The notes below the pieces were generated by a model. The model was not told the DNA's origin and ran no database searches. It worked only from the letters and a program-made list of their open reading frames with translations. A DNA stretch of 64,000 nt from Acidobacteriota bacterium (GTDB lineage: Bacteria > Acidobacteriota > Thermoanaerobaculia > Multivoradales > Multivoraceae). Below, piece by piece: positions 25,947 through 34,935 of this stretch. The stretch spans positions 496,001-560,000 of the forward strand of contig JAPOWR010000001.1 in the NCBI GenBank assembly GCA_026707545.1. Direction: 5' to 3'. Numbering within the stretch: position 1 is the stretch's first letter; each line of letters opens with the position of its first letter. The position numbers and the translations under genes were made by a program.

Positions 25947-27308
25947 TTACGAGCCCGCGCCGACCGCGATCAGGTGGCGGCGGCCCCGGAAGTAGATGAC
26001 GCCGTCCGAGATCGCCGGCGTCGCCATCAGGGTCTCACCGAGTTCGTTGATCGCGATCTCCTTCAGCTCTTCGCCCGTCTCGATGACGTAGACATCGCCG
26101 TCCTCGCTGTTCATGTAGATACGGCCGCCGGCGGCGACGGGCGAGGCGGTGAAGCCGGAGGCACCGCGTCCCAGGCGTTTCTGGCCGACGCGTTCGCCGC
26201 TCTTCCAGTCGACGACGGTGACGACGCCGTTGTCGAAACCGAAGTAGGCGAGATCGCCAACGACGATCGGCGTCTGCATGTAGTTCCCAAGCCGTTCGTG
26301 GAACCAGAGCATCGCTTCGTGTGTGGGGTCGATGCCGCCCGCGGCGTCGGGGTCGATCGCGTAGATCGGTCGCATGGGCCCGTGGGCGCTGGTGATGAGT
26401 ATCGGACCGTCGCCCCCGGCCCTGATCGGCGTCGGCACCGGGATGTCGCCGCCGCCCTCGAGACGCCACAGCTCCTCTCCGGTGTCGAAGTCGTAGCCGC
26501 CGATGTGCCTGTACCCGTTGACGACGATCTGGCGGCCGCCGTCGCCACGGGGAAAGACCGCCGGGGTGCTCCAGGTCGGAATCTCGTCGCGCCCGGTGCG
26601 CCAAGTCTCCTCGCCCGTCCTGGCGTCGAGCGCCGCCAGGAAGGAGTCGCCCTGCACGTCGACCTGGATGATCACGCGGCCATCGTGGACCAGGGGCGAA
26701 CTCGCGAAGCCCCATTGCGCGGTCTTGACCACGAAGTAGCCCGAGTCGAGCACGCCGAACTGCCGGTTCCACAGCGGCTTGCCGTCCAGGTCGTAGGCGT
26801 GGAGCCCCTCCGAACCGAAGAAGACGACCAGCAGCTCGCCGTCGGTCGCCGGCGTCGAGTTCGTGTGCGACGCCTTGGTGTGGCGCTTGATCGCCGGCGT
26901 GCCTTCGAAGGCCGTTTGCTGCCAGAGAAGTTCGCCGCTTCGCTTGTCGTACGCCAGCACGACGTAGCGCTGCGGCGGCTCGCCCACGACAGGTGCAATG
27001 TCGCCGTAGAGCCCGACCCTGAGCGACGCCTCCTCGCCTTCGGGCACGGATGAGGTCAGGAACAGGCGGTCGCCCCAGATTACGGGACTCGAGTGCCCGA
27101 GACCCGGTACGGCGACGCGGAAGAGGACGTTCTCGCCGCTCTCCACGTTCCATGTGGCGGGCGGCGTTCCGGTGCCGTTGCCGTCAGCGCCCTGGCCGCG
27201 GAATGACGGCCAGTTGTCCGAGGCGGCGATCGGGACCGCGGTTGCGGCAACGAGCGCGGCCGGGCCCAGCAGGCGTCGGATCCTCAGTGAGGTGGCTTGC
27301 GTCTTCAT
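25947..27308 (-). CDS. Secreted PQQ-type beta-propeller protein (copy 2)
   Basis: 453 residues from ATG 27308, with a signal peptide (ALVAATAVPIAASDN). It aligns with copy 1 over its whole length, sharing long identical stretches such as RHTKASHTNSTPATDG, LHAYDLDG.PLWNRQFGVLD and ERLGNYMQTPIVVGDLAYF. The two genes lie head to tail six bases apart, so they arose by tandem duplication and are probably cotranscribed, this one first. Blade sequences differ mainly in loop charges. Function is as unclear as for copy 1. The upstream gap is shared with the divergent deacetylase gene. Confidence 0.88.
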   Translation of the reverse strand: MKTQATSLRIRRLLGPAALVAATAVPIAASDNWPSFRGQGADGNGTGTPPATWNVESGENVLFRVAVPGLGHSSPVIWGDRLFLTSSVPEGEEASLRVGLYGDIAPVVGEPPQRYVVLAYDKRSGELLWQQTAFEGTPAIKRHTKASHTNSTPATDGELLVVFFGSEGLHAYDLDGKPLWNRQFGVLDSGYFVVKTAQWGFASSPLVHDGRVIIQVDVQGDSFLAALDARTGEETWRTGRDEIPTWSTPAVFPRGDGGRQIVVNGYRHIGGYDFDTGEELWRLEGGGDIPVPTPIRAGGDGPILITSAHGPMRPIYAIDPDAAGGIDPTHEAMLWFHERLGNYMQTPIVVGDLAYFGFDNGVVTVVDWKSGERVGQKRLGRGASGFTASPVAAGGRIYMNSEDGDVYVIETGEELKEIAINELGETLMATPAISDGVIYFRGRRHLIAVGAGS

Positions 27309-27376
27309 GACTGAAGTATGTGCGATCATCCTCAAGACTACGTCGACACTGGAACAGAGTTTGTGGGGGCAGTGAG

Positions 27377-28387
27377 ATGAGTTCACCGATGAGCGTCTTC
27401 TGGGACCCGCGTTGTGACGTGCATACGGTGCCAAGGGGATTCCCGGAGCGGCCGGAGCGTCTGCAGCTTGCCCTGCCCTACCTGAGAGAACGCGGCTGGG
27501 ACCTGGTGGAGGCAGATCAGGACGCAGGGGCCGGTGGAATGGCAGGGCAGGCCCGCCGGCTCGCGGCGCTCGTCCACGACCCGGCGTACATCGCGCGGAT
27601 GGAGGAGGCGGTCGCCGCCGTGGCGGCTTCGGCGGAGCAGGGGAACTTCCCGCTGCGACCGACGCGGATGCTCGACACGAACGACAACCCGCTCTCGCCG
27701 GGGACGGCCGATGCCGCCTGGGCCGCGGTGGATGCCGCGCTCGCCGCGGGCGACCACGCGATGCTGGGCGCCGGTCACCGGGCGATGAGTGTCACCCGGC
27801 CGCCCGGGCACCATTGCGAGCGGGACCGGGCGATGGGCTTCTGCTACCTGAACCAGGTCGCGATCCTGGCGCAGGGTCTGATCGACGTCCATGGCGTCGA
27901 GCGCGTCGCGATCCTGGACTTCGACGTCCATCACGGCAACGGCACGCAGCACCTGTTCGACCATCGCGCGGACGTCGCCTACCTGAGCGTCCATCAGTAT
28001 CCGTTCTATCCGGGCACGGGAGCGGCAAAGGAGCGGGGCATCGGCGAGGGCGAGGGCACGACGGTCAACGCACCGCTGCCGGCCGGCAGCGGCGACGATG
28101 TTTACAGTGAGGTCATGGACGACGTGCTGCTGCCGGCGGTGCGGTCGTTCGCTCCGGACGTGCTGCTGGTGTCGGCGGGTTTCGATCCCTGGCGGAACGA
28201 TCCACTCGCGGGAATGGAGCTGACGGACGCCGCCTTTCTTCGGTTCGGCTCCCTGCTGGCCGAACTGGCCGAGGAGGTCTGCGAGGGCCGGCTCGTCTCG
28301 GTGCTCGAGGGCGGCTATGACCTGGCCGCCCTGCCCCGGTTGATCGACGTGTATCTCCGGGGCACCGTCGGCGAGACATTGAACTAA
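27377..28387 (+). CDS. Histone-deacetylase-family (acetoin-utilisation-like) deacetylase
   Basis: 336 residues. HDAC fold motifs are intact: RPPGHHCERDRAMGFCYLNQVA (His-His charge relay), ILDFDVHHGNGTQHLF (zinc Asp and His), VSAGFDPWRNDPLAGM (third zinc ligand Asp), and the C-terminal LEGGYDL. Bacterial members deacetylate acetylpolyamines, acetyl-lysine proteins or small amides; the substrate cannot be told here. ATG 27377 was chosen from homology, which begins FWDPRCDVHTVPRGFPERPERL. A GTG at 27320 would extend it without family support. Confidence 0.93.
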   Translation: MSSPMSVFWDPRCDVHTVPRGFPERPERLQLALPYLRERGWDLVEADQDAGAGGMAGQARRLAALVHDPAYIARMEEAVAAVAASAEQGNFPLRPTRMLDTNDNPLSPGTADAAWAAVDAALAAGDHAMLGAGHRAMSVTRPPGHHCERDRAMGFCYLNQVAILAQGLIDVHGVERVAILDFDVHHGNGTQHLFDHRADVAYLSVHQYPFYPGTGAAKERGIGEGEGTTVNAPLPAGSGDDVYSEVMDDVLLPAVRSFAPDVLLVSAGFDPWRNDPLAGMELTDAAFLRFGSLLAELAEEVCEGRLVSVLEGGYDLAALPRLIDVYLRGTVGETLN

Positions 28388-28481
28388 GGGCGGGTTGGCT
28401 CGGCCCGGTCGGCCGCCGCGGAGTCTGTCGTCCGCGGGCGCGTTGTACGATGATGAGGACAACCATGGAGGTGCATCCAAG

Positions 28482-28883
28482 TTGAACAGCAAGTTGAGCT
28501 TCCCGGTCCGCATCCGAACCCATGGCGTGCAGTTGAACGACGATCTGAAGCGCACGATCGAGTCCGAGGCGGCGGGTCTGGAACGGTTCAACTCCCGCAT
28601 CGTGGACTGTGAGGTCGCGGTGACCGGCCCCGGCAAGCGCCGCCGTAGCGGCACCAGCTTCGACGTGGTCGTGAAGGTCGCGCTGCCCGGTCCGGACGTG
28701 GTCGTGCACCGCTCCGCCATCGCGTCCATACCGGTCGCCATCAACCAGTCGTTCGCCACCGCGCGCCGCCGGGTGAAGCGCCAGGCGCACCTGCGCCGTC
28801 GTCGCGTGCCGCTGCGCCGCACCTCCGGCGTGGGCCGGCGAGGACGGCCGCGGAGCCGGAACGGCAGGCGGCGGGGCGCCTAG
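28482..28883 (+). CDS. HPF/RaiA-like ribosome-associated protein with Arg-rich tail
   Basis: 133 residues. A TTG start at 28482 is selected by GGAGGT at 28468-28473. The first ~95 residues follow the S30AE/HPF fold (VRIRTHGVQLNDDLKRTIESEAAGLERF, DCEVAVTGPGKRRRSG, VVVKVALPGPDVVVHRSA). Such proteins bind the 30S decoding centre and hibernate ribosomes. The C-terminus ends in an Arg-rich stretch of roughly 40 residues instead of the long-HPF dimerisation domain, which may help it grip rRNA. It shares the CTAG stop overlap with the convergent hydrolase gene (28880-28883). Confidence 0.7.
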   Translation: MNSKLSFPVRIRTHGVQLNDDLKRTIESEAAGLERFNSRIVDCEVAVTGPGKRRRSGTSFDVVVKVALPGPDVVVHRSAIASIPVAINQSFATARRRVKRQAHLRRRRVPLRRTSGVGRRGRPRSRNGRRRGA

Positions 28884-30187
28884 TCCGCTTCGGCGTCGCC
28901 GAAGACGCCGTCGAGCACCGCCCGAACCCGCGGGAGGATGGGGTACGTGTTCGGATCGGAGTCGGCGGCCGTGTAGCCGACCCACACGGCGACGACGTCC
29001 CGGTCGGGGTTGACGAGCAACCCCTGTCCGGCCCAGCCGCCCTTGTAGATGTCGTGGTTCGTGAACACGAGGTCCCACTGGTAAACGTTGTGCTTGACCG
29101 TGGGGGAGCGGCCGCCGAACCGGGCGTTCTCGAGCAGTTCCGGCCGGCCCCCGTGGAGGAGCGTGTTGATGTGCTCTTCGGGCACGATGCGTTTCGAGGA
29201 GACCTTGCCGTAGCTCGGAGTGAACAGCAGTCCGAACCGGGCCATGTCGCGGGGCCGGGCCAGCAGGCCGCCTGAGGTCAATGGAATGCCGTAGCGCCCG
29301 GCGTAGATCGAGGCTCCCGCCTCGGCGCCGATCCGGGTCCAGACTTCGCGGCTCAACGCGTCCTGGAACGGCATGCCGGTGACTTCCTCGACGAGCCAGC
29401 CGGCCACGAAGGTGTTCGTGCCCGAGTAGTCGAAGCCCGTGCCCTGCTCGGCCCAGCGGCCGACCTTCAGATTGGCGAGCATCGTGTAGGGATCGTCGGG
29501 CGTGCGCTCGCTCCGCACGCCGTCGCCGAGCGACGCCTCGAACTGGTAGTAGCAGGTGCTGCGGTCCGTGTAGTCGCCGTCCGGGCAGTCGACGCCGGAG
29601 GCCATGTCGAGCACGTTACGCACCGTGACGCCCTCGAAGTCCGAACCCTTGAGCGCGGGCACGTAGCGGTCGACCGGCTGCGCCGTGTCGACCAGGCCAC
29701 GGTGTTCGAGGATCGCCACCAGGGTCGCCGGGAAGACCTTGGTCACCGACCACCAGATCGGTTTCTCGTACGGCTGCATCCGGGGGTAGCGCTCGAACAC
29801 GATGTCGCCCCGATGGAGGATGACGATGCCCATCGTCGTCGAGTGCTCGCCGTGCAGGTAGGCGTCGAACGCCACTTCGCCCGCCGGTGTCGTGACCGGG
29901 AATTCGGCGATCTCCGCCATGGGCCGCGCCGCCAGTTCGCTGACCTGTCCGGCCCGGTAGACATTGACGGAAGGCACGATCTGGTGGAGGTTGCGGTTGC
30001 GCCAGGCCATTGCCTCGCCGGTTTCGGTCCACCACACTTCGTCGGCCGGATCCGGCAGGCCATGGTGCTGGCGCAGGTTCTCCTCGACCGTCGAGGCCGG
30101 CTCGAAGGCCGGCGCGACCTCCTGTGCGGCGGCGCCGGTCGCAAGCGTCAGTGACAAACCGAGAGCTGGGAGAGTGCTTCGTCGCAT
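28880..30187 (-). CDS. Secreted serine hydrolase, beta-lactamase class C/PBP-like
   Basis: 435 residues with a Sec signal (LSLTLATGAAAQ). The SxxK nucleophile motif is WSVTK, the Tyr motif is FDYSGTN (YSG rather than YxN with Asn), and the third box is YKGGWAGQG (KGG in place of KTG/HTG). The segment RNVLDMASGVDCPDGDY is typical of esterase-type family members. It probably hydrolyses esters or amides in the periplasm; true beta-lactam resistance is unlikely but not excluded. Start ATG 30187. Upstream lies a hairpin-rich repeat shared with another intergenic site. Confidence 0.88.
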   Translation of the reverse strand: MRRSTLPALGLSLTLATGAAAQEVAPAFEPASTVEENLRQHHGLPDPADEVWWTETGEAMAWRNRNLHQIVPSVNVYRAGQVSELAARPMAEIAEFPVTTPAGEVAFDAYLHGEHSTTMGIVILHRGDIVFERYPRMQPYEKPIWWSVTKVFPATLVAILEHRGLVDTAQPVDRYVPALKGSDFEGVTVRNVLDMASGVDCPDGDYTDRSTCYYQFEASLGDGVRSERTPDDPYTMLANLKVGRWAEQGTGFDYSGTNTFVAGWLVEEVTGMPFQDALSREVWTRIGAEAGASIYAGRYGIPLTSGGLLARPRDMARFGLLFTPSYGKVSSKRIVPEEHINTLLHGGRPELLENARFGGRSPTVKHNVYQWDLVFTNHDIYKGGWAGQGLLVNPDRDVVAVWVGYTAADSDPNTYPILPRVRAVLDGVFGDAEAD

Positions 30188-30222
30188 ATCGCCAGTCTAA
30201 GCTGCCGTCCGAGGGGTGGCAG

Positions 30223-30290
30223 ACTGGGTGCGCCGGCGTCCCCGCCGGCTGCCGCCGCTGGCGGCCGGCAAACGCGTCGGCCGAGAGGCC
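30223..30290. repeat. Hairpin cluster, repeat family 2 (copy 1)
   Basis: ACTGGGTGCGCCGGC (30223-30237) also occurs, reversed, at 35621-35635. It runs into three successive hairpins: GCCGGCG/CGCCGGC (30232-30249), CCGCC/GGCGG (30252-30264) and GGCC/GGCC around GAGA (30279-30290). It lies between two minus-strand genes, downstream of the pentaheme protein stop, so it is likely a REP-type element doubling as a terminator or mRNA stabiliser. Confidence 0.6.
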
Positions 30291-30300
30291 GGCATCCGCT

Positions 30301-32481
30301 TCAGTCGAGCGTGCCCAGGTACTGCCAGATCGCTTCGAACTGACGCCCGGCCTCACCGTCGAACACGTCGTAGAGCGCCGTGTAGCCGTCCTCGTCCACG
30401 AACTGGGGCATCTTGCTACCCGGCATGATCCGCTGAGGATCGCGCAGGAAGCGGTCGAAGTAGGCGCGCCTCAGGCGAGGGCGGACGAGCGCGAAGTTGA
30501 TCGTCTCCTCGGAGCCTTCGCCGCCGAGGGCCGGTTCTGCGCCCAGGCCGTGGCAGGAGTGGCAGCCCAGTCGGTCGCCGCGGATCAGGTCCCGACCGAT
30601 GGCGGCCAGCTCCGCGTCGACCGGAGGGTTGGGAACCGGCGAGGCCGAGAGGCCGTGCTGGTGATGGAGTCCCGCGGCGAGAGTGTCCGCACCGGAGGGG
30701 AAGCCGGGCATCCGGACGCGCAGGTGCGGCCGCGGGCGGTCGCCGAGGCGGCCGGCCAGAAACGGAGCGAGCCAATCGCTGCGCAGCTTCTCGCCGGTCC
30801 AGGTCAGGTCGGGCGGCAGGAAGTCCGGGCCGGTTTCGTCCTCGGTTGAGACGGCGAAGTCGTCCGCGGCGGAATCTTCGGAGGCGGCGCTCGCCGTCGC
30901 CGAGAGAGAGGGTGACCAGGCGGCCGGCATGCCGTCGCGGGCGTGGCAGGCAAGACAGCCTCCGGATTGGATCCGGCGTTCCGCGTACTCCGCAGGCACG
31001 GCGCGGGCGAGGGAAGAGGCGTCTTCGCCGAGAAACCGTTCGATCTCCGCGGCCCGTGCGGGATCGAGTTCGTAGCGCGGGTGGCCGGAGTCCGTGTCGC
31101 CGCCGGCCCAGGTCGAGGTGCGGCCTGCCAACTCGCCGATCGGAGACGCGGAGGGCGGCGGTTCTCCATCGGAGAGCGAGTGGCAACTGCGACATCGGAG
31201 TTCGTCTGCCAGGCGCCGTCCGCGCTCGGGGTCGCCGGCTCGGCTGAAGGTTGCGGTCGTCGGAGAGGCCGCGATCTGCGCCGCGCCGCCTTCGGCGGCC
31301 GGAGCGAGCAGGTACGCGGCGAGCGAAGCGGCCTCGGCCGCTTCGAGTTCGAGCCTCGGCATTCGGCTCCAGGGATCGAACGCCGTCGGGTCGCGGAGAT
31401 AGCGGATCAGGGCCGACGGTTCCCACTTGTCCCGAAGTCGAAGCGCCCGGTCATCCGTTTCTTCGTTGTCGGCAGGGTCTGGCGCGACCAGCCGGTGAGC
31501 GGCGTCGACCGGCGGCGGGGAAGTCGCGTCGCCGTGGCAGGCCGCACAGCCGATCTCGTCGTACAGGCGGCGGCCGTCCGCCAGCTCGCCGGCCGTCGGT
31601 GACGTGGCCGGAGGAGAAGCCTGGCCGTCGCCGTCGCGGTGGTCGGCGACCAGGTACGCGGCGAGATCGGCGGCCTGGCGCCGCGCCTCGGTCGGATCAG
31701 TCGACAGGAGCCGGGGCATGCGGGCGTACCGGCGAACGGACCGCGGATCGAGTAGCCACTGTTCGATCCAGCCTGGACGCAGGCGTGAGCCGACGCCGTC
31801 GAGATCGGGCGCGGCCGCGGCGAGTTCGGGCATCACGTGCGACGGTTCGCCCGGGGCTGCCGCCACGGGATGGCAACGCACGCACATCGCGTCGGCGACG
31901 AGGCGGCGAGCGGCCCGGCGCTCCAGAGCCCGGTCCAGTTCCGGGGAAGCGGTCCGGCGCAGGGCCGCTGGCGGCACCGGCTCCTCTGGCACGTAGTCGT
32001 TGCTCCAACTGAGCCGAACCGAGGCGTCACCGCCGCGGGGGCTCCGGTAGACGAGTTCGATCGGGTTGTAGCCCTTTCGCAGGCGCACCTCGCCGGCGGT
32101 GGAAGCCGGCTCGCCGCCCGCGCGTAGAGTCTCCCGCTCGAGCACGACCTCGCCGCCGATGCGCAGGCGGATGCCGCCGTTGCCGCGGATGGTGAAGTGA
32201 AAGGAGTCGTTCAGGTCGATCTCGACCGCGCCCCGGAAGGTCGCTTCGAACGGGCCGGGGTCCAGGAAGGGGCTCACGGGCTCGTTTCGGGGGACATGGA
32301 GGGCGGCCAGACGCGCGACGCGCGTGTCGACTGTTCCGGTCTCGAGCGAACGAAGGGAAAGTTCCAGACCCCGGTGCTCGAAGACGTCGTCCGGCGAACC
32401 AGGCTGGGCCGCGGCCGCGGCCGCCCAGACCGTCGCGACGAGCACTGCCGCGGCGCATGATGACTGCCCGCGGATGCCCAA
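30301..32481 (-). CDS. Secreted pentaheme c-type cytochrome with PA14-like domain
   Basis: 726 residues from TTG 32481, with a Sec signal (AVLVATVWAAAAAAQ). Residues ~60-165 form a PA14-like beta-domain (FEATFRGAVEIDLNDSFHFT, NPIELVYRSPRGG). Five CxxCH haem sites follow: CVRCH 200, CAACH 312, CRSCH 430, CLACH 509 and CHSCH 640. Each is followed by Met-containing MPRL, MPGF or MPQF segments that can give the sixth ligand. It lies 12 bases downstream of the DUF6797-type gene on the same strand, so it is a likely electron acceptor for that dehydrogenase-like protein. Confidence 0.87.
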   Translation of the reverse strand: MGIRGQSSCAAAVLVATVWAAAAAAQPGSPDDVFEHRGLELSLRSLETGTVDTRVARLAALHVPRNEPVSPFLDPGPFEATFRGAVEIDLNDSFHFTIRGNGGIRLRIGGEVVLERETLRAGGEPASTAGEVRLRKGYNPIELVYRSPRGGDASVRLSWSNDYVPEEPVPPAALRRTASPELDRALERRAARRLVADAMCVRCHPVAAAPGEPSHVMPELAAAAPDLDGVGSRLRPGWIEQWLLDPRSVRRYARMPRLLSTDPTEARRQAADLAAYLVADHRDGDGQASPPATSPTAGELADGRRLYDEIGCAACHGDATSPPPVDAAHRLVAPDPADNEETDDRALRLRDKWEPSALIRYLRDPTAFDPWSRMPRLELEAAEAASLAAYLLAPAAEGGAAQIAASPTTATFSRAGDPERGRRLADELRCRSCHSLSDGEPPPSASPIGELAGRTSTWAGGDTDSGHPRYELDPARAAEIERFLGEDASSLARAVPAEYAERRIQSGGCLACHARDGMPAAWSPSLSATASAASEDSAADDFAVSTEDETGPDFLPPDLTWTGEKLRSDWLAPFLAGRLGDRPRPHLRVRMPGFPSGADTLAAGLHHQHGLSASPVPNPPVDAELAAIGRDLIRGDRLGCHSCHGLGAEPALGGEGSEETINFALVRPRLRRAYFDRFLRDPQRIMPGSKMPQFVDEDGYTALYDVFDGEAGRQFEAIWQYLGTLD

Positions 32482-32493
32482 GCCGACCCCTGC

Positions 32494-34863
32494 TCAGTCG
32501 GAGCCCGCGAGGATCTCGGCGCCGGCGCGGGTCCTCAGTTCGTGGATCGTGCCGTGGACGAATTCGCGGATCCGGTCTCCATCGGCGCTTCGGAGGTTCA
32601 TCTCCAGGTGGTACTGCTGCACCGGAAGAATGTCCGGAATCTCGACGAAGACCGAGCGGCCGTCTTCGGAGACAGTCGCGGACGGGATCGCGAGGACGTC
32701 TTCACCGACTCCCTCACCCAGCACGCGGTAGTCCTCCGAGCCGTAGCTGGCTTGACGAACGTACTGCCAGATCCGCATCGAGTAGTTGCCCGGGTCGGCG
32801 GCAGCATCCCGGTCGAGCGCGGTGGTGAAACGGACGACGATGCCGTCGCGGGCGGTTTCGTAGGCCATGGGGATGCGCAGGGGTTCGTCCGTGCGCCGCA
32901 CGCGGTAGAAGCCGCCCGGCTGGGTGCGGTCGCCCGCCCATGCGAAGAGGCCGCAGACGTAGAGATGGTCGTCGGCGGGGTTGAAGCGGCCACGGATCAG
33001 GCCGGTCGGCGCGGCCGTGACCGGCAATTCGGTGACGGCCGCCTGGCGTGGCGGCCCGTCGCCCGCGGCCAACGCGTGGTCGAAGAGCACGGAGAACATC
33101 TTGCCGTTGCCGTAGGAGAGGTAGATCAGGGAGTCGTCGAGTTCGCCCCAGCGCTGGCTCCGCACCCATACGGGTGCCGACGGGGAGCGGTCGACATCGT
33201 GGTGAATCCAGGTCACCGGCTGGACGAAGTCGTCGGGGTCGCGGTCGGGCTCGCGCCAGGCCCGCATGTAGCCATGGAACGTCCCCGGTTCGACCCAGTT
33301 GACCCGGTTCTCGGGGATCCAGTGGCCCTCCTGGTCGGTCACGATCACGCTGCCGTCCGGGTTGACCACGAGGCCGTTGGGCGCCCGAAAGCCGTTGGCG
33401 ATGATCTCCGTCCCGGAGCCGTCGGCGGCGACCCTGAGGATCGTGCCGTGCTGCGGCACACGGGCGTCGAAGTCGTGTCCGGCGCCCTTGGCGTAGTAGA
33501 AGTTGCCGTCCTTGTCGGCCTCCAGGCCGACGGCGAACTCGTGGAAGTGGGCCGAGGCCTGGGCGTCGTGATTGAACGCCTCGTACCGGTCCGCCCCGCC
33601 GTCGCCGTTCAGGTCGTGAAGGCGGGTGATCTGGTCGCGCGACGTGACGAAGATCTCGCCGCCGCGCGTGTTCACGCCGAGCGGCTCGTACATCCCGGTG
33701 GCGAAGCGCTTCCAGGTGACGGCTCCGATGTCTTCGCCGCCCAGCCCGTCGACCAGCCAGACATCGCCCATCCAGGTCGCGACGACCGCCCGCATGCCGC
33801 CGTCGAGGAAGTCGAATCCGCCCAGGCGCATCCAGGAGCGGTAGGGATTCTCGAGGGGCGTCGTGATCGCCTCGAGTTCGAAGGGACCACCTCGGCGGCC
33901 CAGGACGCGGCTCTCGGTCGTGATCGTCTCGGTCCATTGCGCTGGCCCGCCTTGGGTCAGCGGTTCGAGATCGGCGGGCGGCTCGACGCCGGCCGCCCTG
34001 GCCAGGAATCCGGCGTTCGACCGGCCGCGCCGCCCGATCACGACCTTGAACCGGACCGGTTCGTCGCCGGCGTGAACTCTCAGGCGCAGGTCGTCGCCGA
34101 CGTCGTCGACCCATTGGACGGCGTCCGGCGCGCCGACGAGGGCCGCAACGATGGGTCCGCTGTGCTCGCCTCGGTCTGCCGCGTTCGGGCGGGGTTCGCG
34201 GAAGCCGGCGGCCTCGCCGTCGCTCCAGGCCCGGCCGCCCTGCTGATGCGCCACTTGGACGACCAGGTCCGCGTCCCGGGGCCCCATGTTCAGTGTCCGA
34301 CTGAACAGCCCGCCGCCTTCCGAGGCGCCGAGTTCCAGGACCTCCGTGTCGCCGACCCGGTAGTGCAATACCACCTTGGAGCCATGGACGTAGTGGCCTA
34401 GCCAGCGGGCGATGTCGGGATCCTGCGGCCCGAAACGGCGGCCTCCGCGGCCGGTGATGCGGGTGTCGCGGAAGTCATCGCCCGCCCGGGACCAGCCCGG
34501 TGCGTCCGGGTTCGTGAACAGCAGGTCGCCGACGATCGCCGGCTCCACCACGTGCCTGCCGTTGTAGTTGATGGAGTTCCAGTCCATGAAGCCGGCTCCG
34601 GTCCAGCCCGCCGCCCAGCGCAGGGTGTCCGTGTCGAAGAGCAGGAACTCGTTGCCCTTGGCAATGCCACCCGGACCCTCGTCGACCCTGATGGCGATGC
34701 CCTTGTTCGCGTTGTTGCCGGGTTCGACGATGTACGAGTGGACCTTGAACGGCCCGTAATCCATGTCGGACCAGGGGTTGCCGGTCAGCTCCTGAGCGCC
34801 GACAGCGCCGGCGAACAGAACGGTGGCTGCGACCGTCAGGCCGGCGGCGGTCAGTTGTCGCAT
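32494..34863 (-). CDS. Secreted DUF6797/sugar-dehydrogenase-like protein
   Basis: 789 residues from ATG 34863, with a Sec signal (LFAGAVGAQ). The N-terminal ~320 residues (NPWSDMDYGPFKVHSYIVEP, RWAAGWTGAGFMDW, DARVSGRGG-like ITGRGGRRFGPQDPDIARWLGHYVHG) resemble the DUF6797 region of large planctomycete/acidobacterial secreted proteins. The middle (WLVDGLGG, MYEPLGVNTRGGEIFVTSRDQITRLHDLNGDG, GFRAPNGLVVNPDGSVIVTDQEG) is a glucose/sorbosone-dehydrogenase-like propeller. It is upstream of and probably cotranscribed with the pentaheme protein. Substrate is unknown; sugar or polyol oxidation is the inference. Confidence 0.82.
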   Translation of the reverse strand: MRQLTAAGLTVAATVLFAGAVGAQELTGNPWSDMDYGPFKVHSYIVEPGNNANKGIAIRVDEGPGGIAKGNEFLLFDTDTLRWAAGWTGAGFMDWNSINYNGRHVVEPAIVGDLLFTNPDAPGWSRAGDDFRDTRITGRGGRRFGPQDPDIARWLGHYVHGSKVVLHYRVGDTEVLELGASEGGGLFSRTLNMGPRDADLVVQVAHQQGGRAWSDGEAAGFREPRPNAADRGEHSGPIVAALVGAPDAVQWVDDVGDDLRLRVHAGDEPVRFKVVIGRRGRSNAGFLARAAGVEPPADLEPLTQGGPAQWTETITTESRVLGRRGGPFELEAITTPLENPYRSWMRLGGFDFLDGGMRAVVATWMGDVWLVDGLGGEDIGAVTWKRFATGMYEPLGVNTRGGEIFVTSRDQITRLHDLNGDGGADRYEAFNHDAQASAHFHEFAVGLEADKDGNFYYAKGAGHDFDARVPQHGTILRVAADGSGTEIIANGFRAPNGLVVNPDGSVIVTDQEGHWIPENRVNWVEPGTFHGYMRAWREPDRDPDDFVQPVTWIHHDVDRSPSAPVWVRSQRWGELDDSLIYLSYGNGKMFSVLFDHALAAGDGPPRQAAVTELPVTAAPTGLIRGRFNPADDHLYVCGLFAWAGDRTQPGGFYRVRRTDEPLRIPMAYETARDGIVVRFTTALDRDAAADPGNYSMRIWQYVRQASYGSEDYRVLGEGVGEDVLAIPSATVSEDGRSVFVEIPDILPVQQYHLEMNLRSADGDRIREFVHGTIHELRTRAGAEILAGSD

Positions 34864-34935
34864 CGGGCCGGAGGATTGTAACCGCGCTCCTAACGGTTGA
34901 CGCGGGACCTGGTGACAGCTACCTTCACGCGCACC

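Noticed and set aside
28880..30187. Beta-lactam resistance gene
   Set aside because: It has SVTK, but the YSG and KGG boxes and overall length fit esterase-type serine hydrolases better than class C beta-lactamases.
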